From: Sphaerolaimus hirsutus
Lineage: Eukaryota; Nematoda; Chromadorea; Monhysterida; Sphaerolaimidae
NCBI GenBank assembly: GCA_964036195.1
Contig: OZ038454.1
Coordinates: 26,212,315-26,276,314, forward strand
DNA: 64,000 nucleotides
Direction: 5' to 3'
In this document: positions 51,846-62,779 of the stretch, one piece after another
Layout: each line of letters begins with the position of its first letter
How positions within the stretch are numbered: the stretch's first letter is position 1
Translations under genes and position numbers: made by a program
Notes under the pieces: generated by a model
What the model was told of the DNA's origin: nothing
The model's input: only the letters and a program-made list of their open reading frames with translations
Databases searched by the model: none

Positions 51846-53024
51846 AATGATGCAAATTTGAGAAAATGCTCCATCCGTCATCTGATGTGTGATTTTTTGT
51901 GTGATTTTTGTGATTTCTATACCCTCAAAGATGTAACACAGGTTATCAACGCATCTGTGCTGTTTTCCGTGCATTCGTGTACCTACTTACAACACCTTTC
52001 CATTTCCGTTGACGTAAAGTTTTCTGCGCGTTGATACCCTTTCAACCACAGTCGCAGAAGGATATATTATCCAACTTCATATATGACACTGGGCGGGTGA
52101 GGGCTCAATAAACCAAATATAAAAATCAAATCGAATCATCTTCAAAAAACCAACAGAACAGTAACAAAAGCACCATGGTGCGCTGAGAAAATGTTTGCGC
52201 AATATGCGTATGCAAAGAGCGAAAAAAATTCTCAGCACACCATGGGGCTGAGCGAATCGTGACTTAAAGCTAAAAACCTACTAGATAATGCACTGGAGAT
52301 GAATTTGAAATGCACTGGGAATGAATTTGTAAAATGCCTAAGTGAAACGAAAACCAATGCCTTTGCTTTTGACTGAAAATTGCTAAATTCATGCTTTTTA
52401 CTGGAAAAAAACATTTTTGTGATTTTTCATATAGCAAAGGTGTTGGGAAAATATGCTGCAAAAATGTGGTGGCTGCGTGGTGGGTAAGTACTGCTTTTCT
52501 GTCAACCGACATGCGCCAAAAATGCACAACCCAGCACGCAGCGATGACGATACACTGGGAATGGGTTTTTGGGGTTCGCGTGAACATTTTCATGTTTTTT
52601 CGTTGGTGTCTGGTTCTTAAACATTGTTAAAATAGAGATTACCCCCACGCGAACCCTGGAAACTGCGCGTGCAAAATACGAGTGCGCAGGGTGCGCCACA
52701 AAAAACCTAAATAGCACCAGCAAAGTATACTCGGTGAACAGCAAAGTATGTGCAGAATCCTACCATAATTTAATGAAAAGGGTATATTTTTGGTTCATTA
52801 TTCGGATGAGTTATGGTAGGTTTCCATACAAAGTGTGATGTCCGCCGAGTATACACAAAATTTCACACACACGCGCCAACCGAATCAGCAACTGCGGCGC
52901 TGCCCGCCCCGCCCAAAAACTGCCGCCCGCCCCGCCCGCCCGCTACAGCTCTACTGCGCGGATGGTTGTGTTTGTGTGGATGTTGACGAAATGGGGAAAA
53001 TTGAGGCAAACATTTTCACGCACC
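51846..53024. other. Intergenic stretch with small inverted repeats
   Basis: Two small palindromes are visible: 52172-52246 (ccatggtgcgctgagaaaat and complement) and about 52725-52855 (agtatactcgg…ccgagtatac), the latter sharing about 67 bases, inverted, with 1548-1617. A Pro/Arg-rich frame at 52835-53347 lies antisense to a gene and is not supported. No terminal repeat of the Polinton was found here. Confidence 0.4.
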
Positions 53025-56000
53025 TTACCAACCTGTTTCAAACTCTTCGCCCGCGTCCACCATGCCCGATGTGCTGCTCATGTAGTAGCGGGGTCTGGAG
53101 CCCCTGCCGGCCGGGCGCTGCGCCGCGTCGGTCACGTACGCGGGGCGGCTCATGCTGCTCATGCCGGCACCGGAATAGGACCTTTGGATGGTGCGCTGGC
53201 CTGCGCCGATGGTGCGCTGGCCGGTGCCGTACATCAACTGGTCGGTGCAAAGGGCTGCGGGGTCAATCTGGACCAGTCCCAATCCCTCTAAAGTTTTTGA
53301 CCGTCAAAATGTCAGGTAAAACATTTGAGCGTCAAAATGTCAAGTAAAACAAAACTTTATGCTCGCGTTGACATTTTGACGCTCAAATGTTTTACCTGAC
53401 ATTTTGACGGTCAAAAACTTTAGAGGGATTGGAACCAGTACCTGCTCTTGGTGACGGTTAGCCATGCGGCTACTGGTGCGGCTACCGGTGCGGCTACCGG
53501 TGCCGGTGCGACTGCCACCCACGATGTTGCTGTGGGGGGCTGCGGTGTCGATCTGCAAGCGGTACAGATTATGTTTTACTTGACATTTGGTGTTCAAAAA
53601 ATTTACAGGGTTTGGGACTGTCACCTGCTCGTGGGACCGATGCGCGGCGCGGCTGAAGCTGCGCACAGACTCCTCCCTGATGGACATGTCCAGGAGGTTT
53701 TCTGTGGGGTGGGAGGTGATATTTGGGAATTTAATTCAAATGTGCATAATTGAATTCAAACCTACCCTGCATGCTGGTTACGGTGTTGCACACATTGTTA
53801 TGCTCCTTTGTTAAGGAGTCGATGCAATCGCGCAAGATGCCCAGCTCCGATTTCAGGGCGCCGGTTTCCTGGGGGTTCGAGCCATCGCAACCTTGTTGCA
53901 CTATTTACACAAGCACACCCTTCTCTGCGTGGCCCGGTGACAATAAATTCTCAACTGTGTAGTATGTGTAAACTGTAGGGTGGTTAGCGGGCTGTTGAAG
54001 TGACACATATCCATACCCGATTATCGAGTCGGGTAAAAATTAGCCCGACAGTGGGTGAAGCGTAACCGATTCCGACTAGACGGAAATTTTTTCCGTATTG
54101 ATTCGATATTTACAGAAATGCATACCGATTATCGAGCGAGTCGGGTAAAAAAAGAAACCGATGGTGGGTGAATCGCCACCGGTTCCGACTAGTTGATGAA
54201 ATTCCCCGTATTGATTCGATATTTATCGAAAACATAAAACAGACAACAAAAATTTTGTCTAGTTGGGGGTTGTTGCACTCTACCCGCCGTCGGGCTAGTT
54301 TTTACCCGACTCGGTAATCGGGTATGGATACCTGTCGCTTCAACAGCCCGCTAACCACCCTACAGTTTACACATACTACACAGTTGAGAATTTATTGTCA
54401 CCGGGTCACGCTGTGAGGGATGCGATTCTGTAAAATAGCAAACCGGTCGGCGGTTTGGTGAATGTGACCATTTCGTGGGAGCCGGCGCCGCGACCAGTGC
54501 CGCTGTCGGCGCCGCCTACCAGTGCGTGTACGGGTGGGCGGTTGGGTAGGGCTGGGTGCGTCGGGACGTTTTGGATCTGTGCCTGGGGGTTTTGGATCTG
54601 CGTCGGGGGGTTTTGGATCTGCGCCGGGGGGTTTTGGATCTGTGCCGGGGTGTTTTGGTTCTGTGCCAGGGGTTCGTTTCGCTCTGAATGCAGTCCCGCG
54701 CCCTGTAAAACGTAAAGTAAGGTCTCAATTGTCATGTAAAAGTTTAATCGAATGCAAAAAATCAATTTTTTATTTTGATTGGTATTTTACGTGATTTTGT
54801 GCTTACAACAATAAAAACTTTCATTCTATTTTTGCATTTTATTGGTATTTTACATGATTTTGCACTTAGAACCGTAAAAAAGTGAAAACTTTCATACAAT
54901 TTTTGCATTTGATTGGTATTTTACATGATTTTGCGCTTACAACCGTAAAAACTTATTCTATTTTTGCATTCGATTAAACTTTTACATGACAATTGAGATC
55001 TTACTCTACGTTTTACAGGGCGCGGGACTGCCACCTGGTTGGGGGTCCTGTCGCTCTGCCGAGGGGTCGTGTCGCCTGCGCGCGCGGTTGGTGCACCCGC
55101 AGCCGCAGCCGGTTTTCTGCATGCGCTGTAAATTTTGGGGGTGTTTGTTTATAGAAGTTGTAGTTGGATATTTGCCAATTTGGTACTCACTAGAGCTATC
55201 ATGCGGAGTAAGCAGACCAAGCCGATGACCAACAAATTGGAGCCGGCTTGAAACCCCGCGTCCTTTGTTTTGTAGTACCAATCAGTCATGTACTCTTCAA
55301 TTGTCATGACGGCGGAGAAAATCAGATCAAGTTTGGAGTTGATCTGATACAGGGTCTTCTCGATGGCTTGCAGCTGCGTGAAATGCAGATTTGTTTGACA
55401 TTGTAAGAATGGTAGCTAGGGTTGGTTTTTAAAAATTTCAAATTTGAAAGTGTGTCTTAAAATTTTATTTTATATTATTTAATGTTGATTAAGAATATTT
55501 TAATTATTCAAAATTTGTTTTTTTGTTCAAGGAACTTTTAAATTTAGTCTATTTACCAACCCTAGCTATTTTTCACAGCACCCCACGGCGCTAACTGAAA
55601 TGCTATTCTATTTCTATTAGCTATTGATGTACCTGTTGCAACACCTTCTCATCTGGTAGAATGTCACCACCATCACCATCACCCAATGTATGCACAGCAC
55701 CAGCACCAACACCCTCCAGGGTGTATTTTGCGCTTTTCCTGCTGACCACTGATGCAATATGTACAGAATCAGTGGGTGCAGTCAGTGCGCTTTCCGGGGT
55801 AGCTGTAGTGGTTGATGGAATAGCGTTAGTGGTTAGTTCCATCACCACTGTAGACATGGCTGGTGACGTAGAGCTAAAACATCAAACAACTTAATATAAC
55901 TAAATGCGTTATTCACCGTCAGAATCAAAAATTCAACACTGGATCAACTCACACTTCTGTGTGTGCGTACAAGTTTGGTGCAAACTGGCGACAGAGTCCT

Positions 56001-57645
56001 TCAAAATAATCTTTTCTGTCCAAAACAGTGCGCACGGCTGCCAGAAATTCGTCTTCATTTTTCAGAGGGGGGGTGGTGGGTGTTGTGGTGTCAGGGGTGG
56101 GTTTGGAGGTGGTTGAAGTGGCAGGTATAGGAGGGGTGGTGGGGGGTGTGGAGGTGGGGGTTGCGGTTGGTGTGGGGGTGGGGGTTGCGGGGGACGTTCC
56201 GTTGGGTGGCGACGGAGAAATCTAAAATGATAGCTAAAACTCAATATCCCATATATACATTTGATGAAAAACATTAAACAAACCCAAATTATACTTGGGC
56301 TGCATCGCCGGCATGGTTCTGGGGTGGGGCAGGGTTCGGGTTTGGGGCAGGGGCAGTTTCTGGCGCATGCGTCACATTCACAAGTAACAGAGCGAACAAT
56401 GCACCACTTTACACCACCCTCAGGGGCATTGTACGGCACCATCCGTTTAGGATTGTTGATCAGTGTTGTTGTCAACAACTCAGTACTGGCAGTTGTAGTT
56501 ACTGACATGTCAGTAGTAGAAGTGGTGGTGAATGGACTAGTGGTAGTGGTGTCAGTAGAAGAGTGCAAACCAGATAACTCACCACTCAGCGCTGGAGGCT
56601 GCACATTTTGTTTTGATTTTTTATGTTTACTTGATATTGTAAAAAATAGAAAAAGCTGTACACACATTCAGTGGGAATTGTATACATAACCGGTTGGAAA
56701 TATTAGCGCCACCCTGCGAGATTGGCCCCACACACGCTAGTTGACATTGACACAAATGTCAACTGGTTCCGATCCCAAATCAATACTTGCTGGCGAACCA
56801 AGGATCGACCTTCAGATACAAGCTTGAAATTGGCCCCGGAACCAGTTGACATTTGTGTCAATGTCAACTAGCGTGCGTGGGGTCATTTGAGCAAGACTGG
56901 ATAATTTAACTGCGGTGAAAGCTCGCCGGGTGGTGCTAATTTTTCAGCCGGTTATCCTAGAAAAGTCGCTGAATGTGTTCCCTGACTGCGGGCTTTTTCT
57001 ATTTACTGCACAAATAATGAAATAATACCAACCGCGAGTGTGGTTTTCTCCATGGCGGCTGTATATTTTCGGAGGTCGTGGGTGGATGCGGTGAAGGCTG
57101 CCGGTGGGGGGTTCTTGCTCCCGCTCTGAATTTGGGTTCATTTTTTTAAAAATTTTGTGAAAAAAACGGCGCATAAAAGGGTTTTGAATTTGAGTTCATT
57201 TTAAAAAATTTGTAAAATAACAGTGCATAAAAACAGTTTTAAATTTGGGTTCATTTTTAAAAACTTTTATGTAAAAATAAGCGCATAAAAAAAACGTTTT
57301 AATAAACCAACTGCTACCATGCAGTTGTAGTTATCGGCATACGGGAATTTATCTTTGAGCTGCATGCAGAGCGGCTGGAATGGGGCGCTGATAATTAGCG
57401 TCCTGATTTTGATGTCCTTGCTGTATCTGCGTTGAAAAATAAGTTTTTTGGCAATTTTAATGATATTTCGATTGAAAATTAAAATTTTCTCACTGCGATT
57501 CGTCAAAATTCGATTTGACGTTGCAGTGCGCTTCGATGCCATCGCACCGGCAGAGAACCCCGTTGCACGGGGACCTGGCCAACGTGGTGGTCACCAGCGC
57601 CACGGCGGCAAAGAGCGTGCAGAAAAACATGCGGGGCAGCTCCAT
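53025..57645 (-). CDS. 13-exon gene for a predicted secreted or membrane mucin-like protein
   Basis: Exons by GT/AG and phase: 57494-57645, 57318-57426, 57007-57125, 56284-56629, 55953-56221, 55633-55873, 55191-55373, 55035-55125, 54410-54702, 53766-53868, 53625-53701, 53442-53552, 53025-53267; every phase joins, giving about 778 residues. Exon 1 encodes a clear signal peptide (MELPRMFFCTLFAAVALVTT) then CNGVLCRC. Exon 4 has Thr/Ser-rich mucin-type sequence and a Cys cluster (CECDACARNCPC), exon 5 a Pro/Thr run, exon 7 an amphipathic helix and a hydrophobic LLVIGLVCLL, exon 8 a GCGCGC plus Arg cluster as found after membrane spans. Exons 9-13 are Pro, Gln, Arg and Ser-rich, with a short coiled coil in exon 10. 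A type I glycoprotein is likely, of host or viral origin. Donors at 56283 and 54409 are weak. Confidence 0.55.
53268..53441 (-). repeat. Palindromic intron (174 bases) of the mucin-like gene
   Basis: Arms of about 64 bases (ccaatccctctaaagttttt…aaatgtca and complement) fill most of the intron. The donor CAG/GTACTGG and acceptor CCAG/ATTGACC sit at or beside the arm ends. Flanking exons both start ID-x-AA, see the related finding. Confidence 0.75.
53933..54405. repeat. Long inverted repeat within an intron of the mucin-like gene
   Basis: Arms of about 115-130 bases: cccggtgacaataaattctc…gttgaagtgacac and a near-perfect complement, with an inner region of cccgattatcgagtcgggta words. The donor (GTGACC at 54409) lies within the terminal word of one arm. 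The cccgattatcgagtcggg core is shared with the 58-kb foldback cluster. Confidence 0.8.
54691..55030. repeat. Palindromic intron element (CAGTCCCGCGCCCTGTAAAAC ends)
   Basis: Arms of about 70 bases run from cagtcccgcgccctgtaaaa to gaatgcaaaa, and back in complement. The acceptor TTTTACAG (54703-54710 on the minus strand) is part of the arm itself, and the outer GGCGCGGGACTG of that arm is read as exon. The donor GTGGCAGTCCC overlaps the other terminus. Tandem ttgcattt…gattggtattttac(a/g)tgatttt units fill the centre. Confidence 0.8.
56724..56884. mobile_element. Palindromic MITE with CACACGCTAGTTGACA ends, intronic
   Basis: Arms of about 60 bases begin ggccccacacacgctagttgac and end in the complement; same family as 17756-17978. 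It lies in the predicted intron between exons 3 and 4 (56630-57006) of the mucin-like gene, showing that recent MITEs do land in these introns. Confidence 0.75.
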
Positions 57646-58013
57646 TCCTAAACGGTGTGATTCAATTTGATTAAAATAATGGGAAAGAGAAAATATTGGC
57701 AATTATTAAAGATAAAATTCGACTTGAATGCAATTTACATGTTCTTTTACATTTTTTTAGACACTTGCAATAATTGTGTTTGATAACAAATTTTAGGACC
57801 CCCAATCATGTGCGAAACATTTCCCATTTTCCACTTCACGGGCATCGCTACAAAATCACCCACCGTGCGCAGTCACCGACAGTTTGGCAAACGGCCAGAA
57901 AACGCGTGCGTCCGACAGCAGCTCGGCGTGGGTCGACAGCAACTCGGTGTCGCTGCGGCGGCGCTCTGCAATATGTACACATTTATTGTGTATTTTGGCT
58001 TTGCCCGATTATC
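57646..58013. other. Upstream region of the mucin-like gene
   Basis: The sequence ccgtttag directly before the start codon on the minus strand could be an acceptor for a 5' untranslated exon. GC-rich frames at 57774-58085 are probably fortuitous. No clear TATA box. Confidence 0.35.
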
Positions 58014-58738
58014 GAGTCGGGAAAAATCGAACCCGACGCCGCCCGACGGAGGGCGAATCGCGGCCGGACCCCGCTAGGTGGGTAAAAATACAATATCAAA
58101 TAAAACGCGGACTTTTCTGTGCGATTTTGCCCACCTAGCAGGGTCCGACCGAGATTCGCCCTCCGTTGGGCGGCGTCGGGTTCGTTTTTTCCCGACTCGA
58201 TAATCGGTTTAGCTACCATTCATTTGAGACAGCAAATGCTGTGTCATATTTTTGGGGCGCTTTGCTTTTCAAGCAAGTGCAGTTTTATTGAGTCGGGAAA
58301 AAACGAACCCGACGCTGCCCGACGGAGGCTGAATTGCAACCGGACCCCGCTAGGTGGGTAAAATCGCACAGAAAAGTCTGCGTTTTATTTGATATTGTAT
58401 TTTTACCCACCTAGCGGGGTCCGGCCGCGATTCGCCCTCCGTCGGGCAGCGTCGGGTTCGTTTTTTCCCGACTCGATAATCGATTTAGCTATCATTCATT
58501 TGAGACAGCAAATGCTGTGTCATATTTTTGGGGCGCTTCGCTTTTCAAGCGAGTGCAGTTTTATCGAGTCGGGGAAAAAATGAATCCGACGCTGCCCGAC
58601 GGAGGGCGAATCGCTGCCAGACCCCGCTAGGTGGGCAAAATTACAATATTAAATGAAACGCGGACTTTTCTGTGCGATTTTGCCCACCTAGCGGGGTTTG
58701 GTTGCAATTCGCCCTCCGTCGGGCAGCGTCGGGTTCGA
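58014..58738. repeat. Three foldback units with CGAGTCGGG ends in tandem
   Basis: Inverted-repeat units at 58014-58207, 58286-58482 and 58562-58738, each with arms such as cgagtcgggaaaaaacgaac, gcccgacggagggcgaatcg and ccccgctaggtgggtaaaa. Between them a 78-79 base spacer (agctaccattcatttgagac…) is itself duplicated (58208-58285, 58483-58561), so the block is a tandem array of about 275-base composite units, the last truncated. The core also occurs at 53990-54330. Confidence 0.85.
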
Positions 58739-60010
58739 GGTACCAGGCGTATTGTGGGTCAAAACAAAAAAATAAAAAAACCAACTTTTCACAGAGGTCT
58801 TTCCAATGGGGGATTTCGCCTTGGACAACTTGACCTTTTTTGGTAATTTATTAGGTTTCCAGGTAGCAAATAAATTTGAAAAAATTGAATTTTATTAAAA
58901 TTTTGGTGGCAAATTTTGACGGACGACCAGTTTCGACGGATGGGTTGCTACTGCGAAATTGGGGGGAAATTTATGACAAATTGGATTAAAATGTCTTTTT
59001 ACGTTTATAAAAATGCGAGTAACTGGGTGTAAGATTGAAAAAAATAAACTTGAAACAATTGTAGTCTTGGATATTTGAGTTTGTGAATGGGGAAAAACAC
59101 AAAAAATACATTTATTTTTTCTAAAACACACACACATAACACGGGGAATGCTTAGGCGAGGTGAAAAGAGATAAGCGAATGCAGGATGTCAGTTGACATT
59201 TTGAATCCTGCATATGAATTGGATACGTCGTGAAAAAACCTTGATAAACCAAATTTTGATTTGCCTTTTTTATTGGTAATTGTCCACTTTGTACTCGGTA
59301 CATTGGACATAAATAACTCATTACTTTGGATGAAATACAGATTACGTATCGAATTTCGATTTTCCTTTTTCATTAGTAATTGTCCACTTTGTACTCGTTA
59401 CATTGGGCATAATTAACTCGTTACATTGCGCAAAATACAAATTATGTAATTTAAGCGACAAAAACTGAAACAAGTTTGAATTGAATAGAAATAGGATAAA
59501 AAGGGAAGGCAAATCAAAATTCGGCAATAACTTTATTCCAAAAGAAGCTTTGAACTGTAAAATTGAAGTTTATGTGCATTTCGAGAGTGATTTTCAATGG
59601 CTCCATCCACTTTTGTCGAATATGTTGAGATACCATGTTATTGAGTGTTGAAGTTGTGGTTTTGCGTTGTTATTTTCTTTTGATGGTGATGTATTGGGTT
59701 TATAATCTAGTAGGTGCCCATAAATAATGTCTGACGAAAGTATTTTTTTGCGCGCTTTACATTCACGTTGCGTTTTTATTAACTTTGTTTTCAGCTATAA
59801 TTCATCTTGGATACGGATCGATGGTGTGAAAATGTATTTACTTGTGGACTTTTAGAGGTAAATTATGTGTGGTGAATTTACTTGACAACTTTCTGATTCA
59901 TCTATAATTCTCGGTCACATTTATTTTATCTCTGCTTTCATTTTCCAACATGTTCCACGTAATTCAAACAAACAATTTCATTAAATCAACAATCGAATTG
60001 GTGCACAATT
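58739..60010. other. AT-rich intergenic stretch with a 100-bp duplicated segment
   Basis: The segment tattggtaattgtccactttgtactcg…ttggacataaataactc (about 59271-59345) is repeated at 59371-59455 in diverged form. Nothing else can be defined; open frames are AT-driven. Confidence 0.4.
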
Positions 60011-60710
60011 CTACATCATTCTAGAACGGTTCATGTAAAAATTAATCCAAACAGCCACAAAGTGTATCAATAAAAAGAACTCCCCTGATGAAGTGTCAAA
60101 CATGGCTATCTGAATTATAGCACACACCCTCATAACACCTTGTGATGTGGAACTAGGTCTAGCAAAATTTGTTGTGATATATTTGTGTAGCACAGGTGAG
60201 TTATGAAAAATAAACATATCATTCATTGTCCTCAAAAATGCAACTGCTGCGCCTTCCATTGACCATATGTTTGTATATATGATATCTCTAAGAATTCTGC
60301 TCGTGTGGAATGTATTTATTGCATCATATATGAATGTAGCATTGATGCTGGCTTGTATGGAACCATTGGCTGCCAGCATTTTGCCTAGGCCAACCATTGA
60401 AAGAAAAGCCGCTATTGTATTACCAAAGGCCATCTGTAAAAAATCTATTTTTGATATTTTTATAAAAATTATCCAAAAACTTTCTAACAAATGTTGTCAA
60501 TATTGCAGCATCGTCCAAAACCAGTAAATTGGCCATTTGTGGCGCCCAAGTTGTAAATCTTTCAAGGGCCCCCGACCTAATCAATTGCCCCAACGTTCTG
60601 CGGACCGATAGACATTTTTGTTAAATATAAAATGCTATTGATATTCTTACATTGAAATGTAGATTTGTTTACCTGAACTGGTTAAATGTATTCATTTGCC
60701 TAATATCCAT
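60011..60710 (-). CDS. 3-exon gene for a helical protein of unknown function, 189 aa
   Basis: Exons 60673-60710, 60489-60597 and 60011-60433 join in frame through short introns of 75 (GTAAAC…CGCAG) and 55 bases (GTTAGA…TTACAG). The start MDIRQMNTFNQF is the first in-frame ATG. The last exon has several hydrophobic helices (AFGNTIAAFLSMVGLGKML, MRVCAIIQIAM, FFLLIHFVAVWINF) that could be membrane-embedded or the core of an all-helical bundle. No signal peptide and no family I recognise. It is transcribed in the same direction as its two neighbours. Confidence 0.55.
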
Positions 60711-60722
60711 GTCCCTGAGGTA

Positions 60723-60853
60723 ATCCCATACCCCGTAAATTTCAAAATAAATGCCAATTAATAGTAAATTAAAATGTTATTAAAGTCCACTAAATTGTGT
60801 TTTTGAATTTACTATTAATTGGCATTTATTTTGAAATTTACGGGGTATGGAGT
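60723..60853. repeat. 53-bp inverted repeat upstream of the helical-protein gene
   Basis: The arm ataccccgtaaatttcaaaa…gtaaat (about 60727-60775) and its exact complement (about 60804-60852) surround a 30-base centre. It ends 13 bases from the start codon, so it lies in the likely promoter or 5' leader. Confidence 0.8.
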
Positions 60854-60999
60854 TACCTTAAATATGGGTGTGACTCTACATTTACATTGCCACTTATTGT
60901 ATTTATAGTTGGGGTCACCATTCGATAAATTGCTTGATAACAATTTTGCCGTCTTGCAGGATTATTTTGAGGCCTGTTTGGGTTTAAATTAATAATTTT

Positions 61000-62014
61000 T
61001 CAGAAAGTGCATAGTTTCCAATATTGATATACACACATTTGTTGTTGTTGTTGTTGTACATTTGGCACCATTTGTTGTTGCAGTTGTACATTTGGTACCA
61101 AATTCACAGCTTGTGTATTTGGCAGAAATTGATTCTGCTGCTGAGCATTGTAGTGAAAGGGGGCCGCATTTGGATTTAACCTCCTATGTAAATTTTGGTG
61201 TAGAGGGATGTTAGAAAAAGTAAAAAAAATAACAAACTGTTGCTGTTGTTGTAGTTGTGTCTGTCCTATTTGTGGTTGGTTTTGTTGAACTGTACCTTGA
61301 TGACCTATTGGTTGGGGTACACGGTTTGTGGGGGGGATAGTTGATGACATTCTACTAGGTCCGGGAAATAATTCATATCCATTTGGGAAATTTTGTGGTA
61401 GCTGCATGTTTTGTCTATTGTCCTGTGAATACGGTAATATTTTTATTTACGCATACATTTATCTTAAAATCGGTACCTGGGGGTTTTGGTCTACTACCAC
61501 TGTATGTACAGTGGGTGCATTTTGTTGCCGGATTGTTGGTCTCTGAAAAATGTGACTTATTTAAAAAAATTTCTCTGGTAAAGTTATTATTATAATTACC
61601 TGATTATTTTGTAGATTTGGTTGTGTATTTTGGTTCACATTTCCTCCATTTTGGTGGTTTCTGACATTTCTTATAGAATTTGAGCTTGATGGGATGTTTG
61701 GATCTTCCTCTTGGTGAATTTCATTTACATCAGCATTTTCTAACAGATCTGTAATTATTTTACCCTATGGTTTTACAATTTAATCATTCATTTTATAAAT
61801 AGATACTAAAAAACCTGGATTAAAATCTGTGAAAAATGTGCTGATATTATCAAACTGTTTTTCATATGCTCCAGATTTGCCATTTGGTCTATAAATAATT
61901 AAAAATTAAATATTCCAATAATATGAATACTTGAAAAATTAAAATAAAAACTTACTGTTTGATAGTGTATACAGATATAATTATTTGAAGTCCGATAAAA
62001 ACTTTTAGGTGCAT
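61000..62014 (-). CDS. 5-exon gene for a secreted Gln/Asn-rich protein, 256 aa
   Basis: Exons 61956-62014, 61815-61888, 61600-61748, 61477-61542 and 61000-61422 join in frame. Borders include GTAAGT (61955), TTATAG, TTACAG, CCCAG/GTACC and TTCACAG; the donor GTTTTT at 61814 is weak. Exon 1 encodes a signal-peptide-like MHLKVFIGLQIIISVYTIK. The rest is low-complexity: an acidic NEIHQEEDPN part, then Gln, Asn and Pro-rich sequence with QQQQQ runs. Such proteins are often secreted matrix or adhesive proteins, but I assign no function. The introns are 66-72 bases except the first three-part region, all short. Confidence 0.55.
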
Positions 62015-62779
62015 GGTTAATTTTCTATTAGCAATTTTGGGAAATTTGACTTGTTGCAACTAGACTAAAATTTTGTAGCTACAATCCACTGTATCCTTAT
62101 TACACATAATTATCTCTCCTAGCTCACAAAAATAGCTTCCATAAATCACCCTTTAAAACCAGTTTCACGGTAATTTCATCGATGGGCGGCTTACCTTTTT
62201 ATCCATAAAGGTCTTATTTGTGTCAGGTATGGAAACGTAGATCTATTATCCATTAAAGCATGCTGTTTCATTTTTACACACATTTGCACATGTTGTGTGT
62301 AAATAAAGGCAAACATCTATAAATCACCATTTTCTATGGATAGTATCCATGCAAATCGTTGCAATTTGTTTCGATTCCCATAGTTGCAATTCTATGATCA
62401 TGGATATCAGTTTTATGGGTCTTAATTACATCTCATTTATCATCCATGATACCGGGTTGTGCATGAAAGTAGATAAATGACTAGGGTTTCGTTTTTCCTT
62501 TACACCATATTTATGCACATGCATTTGATGAATATGTAATTTTCAATTTTCGAACAATTTGTTTTGCAAATGAAAATGGTGTATTTACAAGCGCTAATAT
62601 CCATGCGGCTATTTGACATATTTACCTATGTGGTTGAATGTCGGAAATTATCTTTGATATTTTAGGTGATTGTTAAAACGTGTGGTGTAAATAATTATAG
62701 TTTACAATGATCATTTTTATGTACTCTAACCATTTTAAATTATTTCTAGAGTAGTTGATTGAAATTTTCTTGTATAAAA
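62015..62779. other. Divergent promoter region between two spliced genes
   Basis: The leftward Gln-rich gene and the rightward gene at 62780 start at its two ends, so it probably holds both promoters. It is AT-rich; TTGTATAAAAATGG directly abuts the rightward ATG. No TTGTTACA array and no repeat border is visible. Confidence 0.45.

Noticed and set aside
54455-54794. Plus-strand Gly/Trp-rich frames (FWICAGG repeats)
   Set aside because: They are antisense to exon 9 of the spliced minus gene, whose 15-base repeats keep the opposite strand open.
56062-56290. Continuation of the exon 4 frame through the intron into a His/Pro-rich tail
   Set aside because: The alternative frame from 56221 gives a Thr/Pro run followed by a balanced sequence and a phase-matched donor, so it is the better exon.
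56261-56689. Plus-strand Val-rich 142-codon frame
   Set aside because: Antisense of the Thr-rich exon 4; the minus frame has splice signals and Cys pattern.
57774-58589. Several Arg-rich frames near 58 kb
   Set aside because: They lie in foldback arms and appear in both orientations.
61193-61234. An intron in the middle of the Gln-rich terminal exon
   Set aside because: The frame is open throughout 61000-61422 and no donor of the right phase is present.
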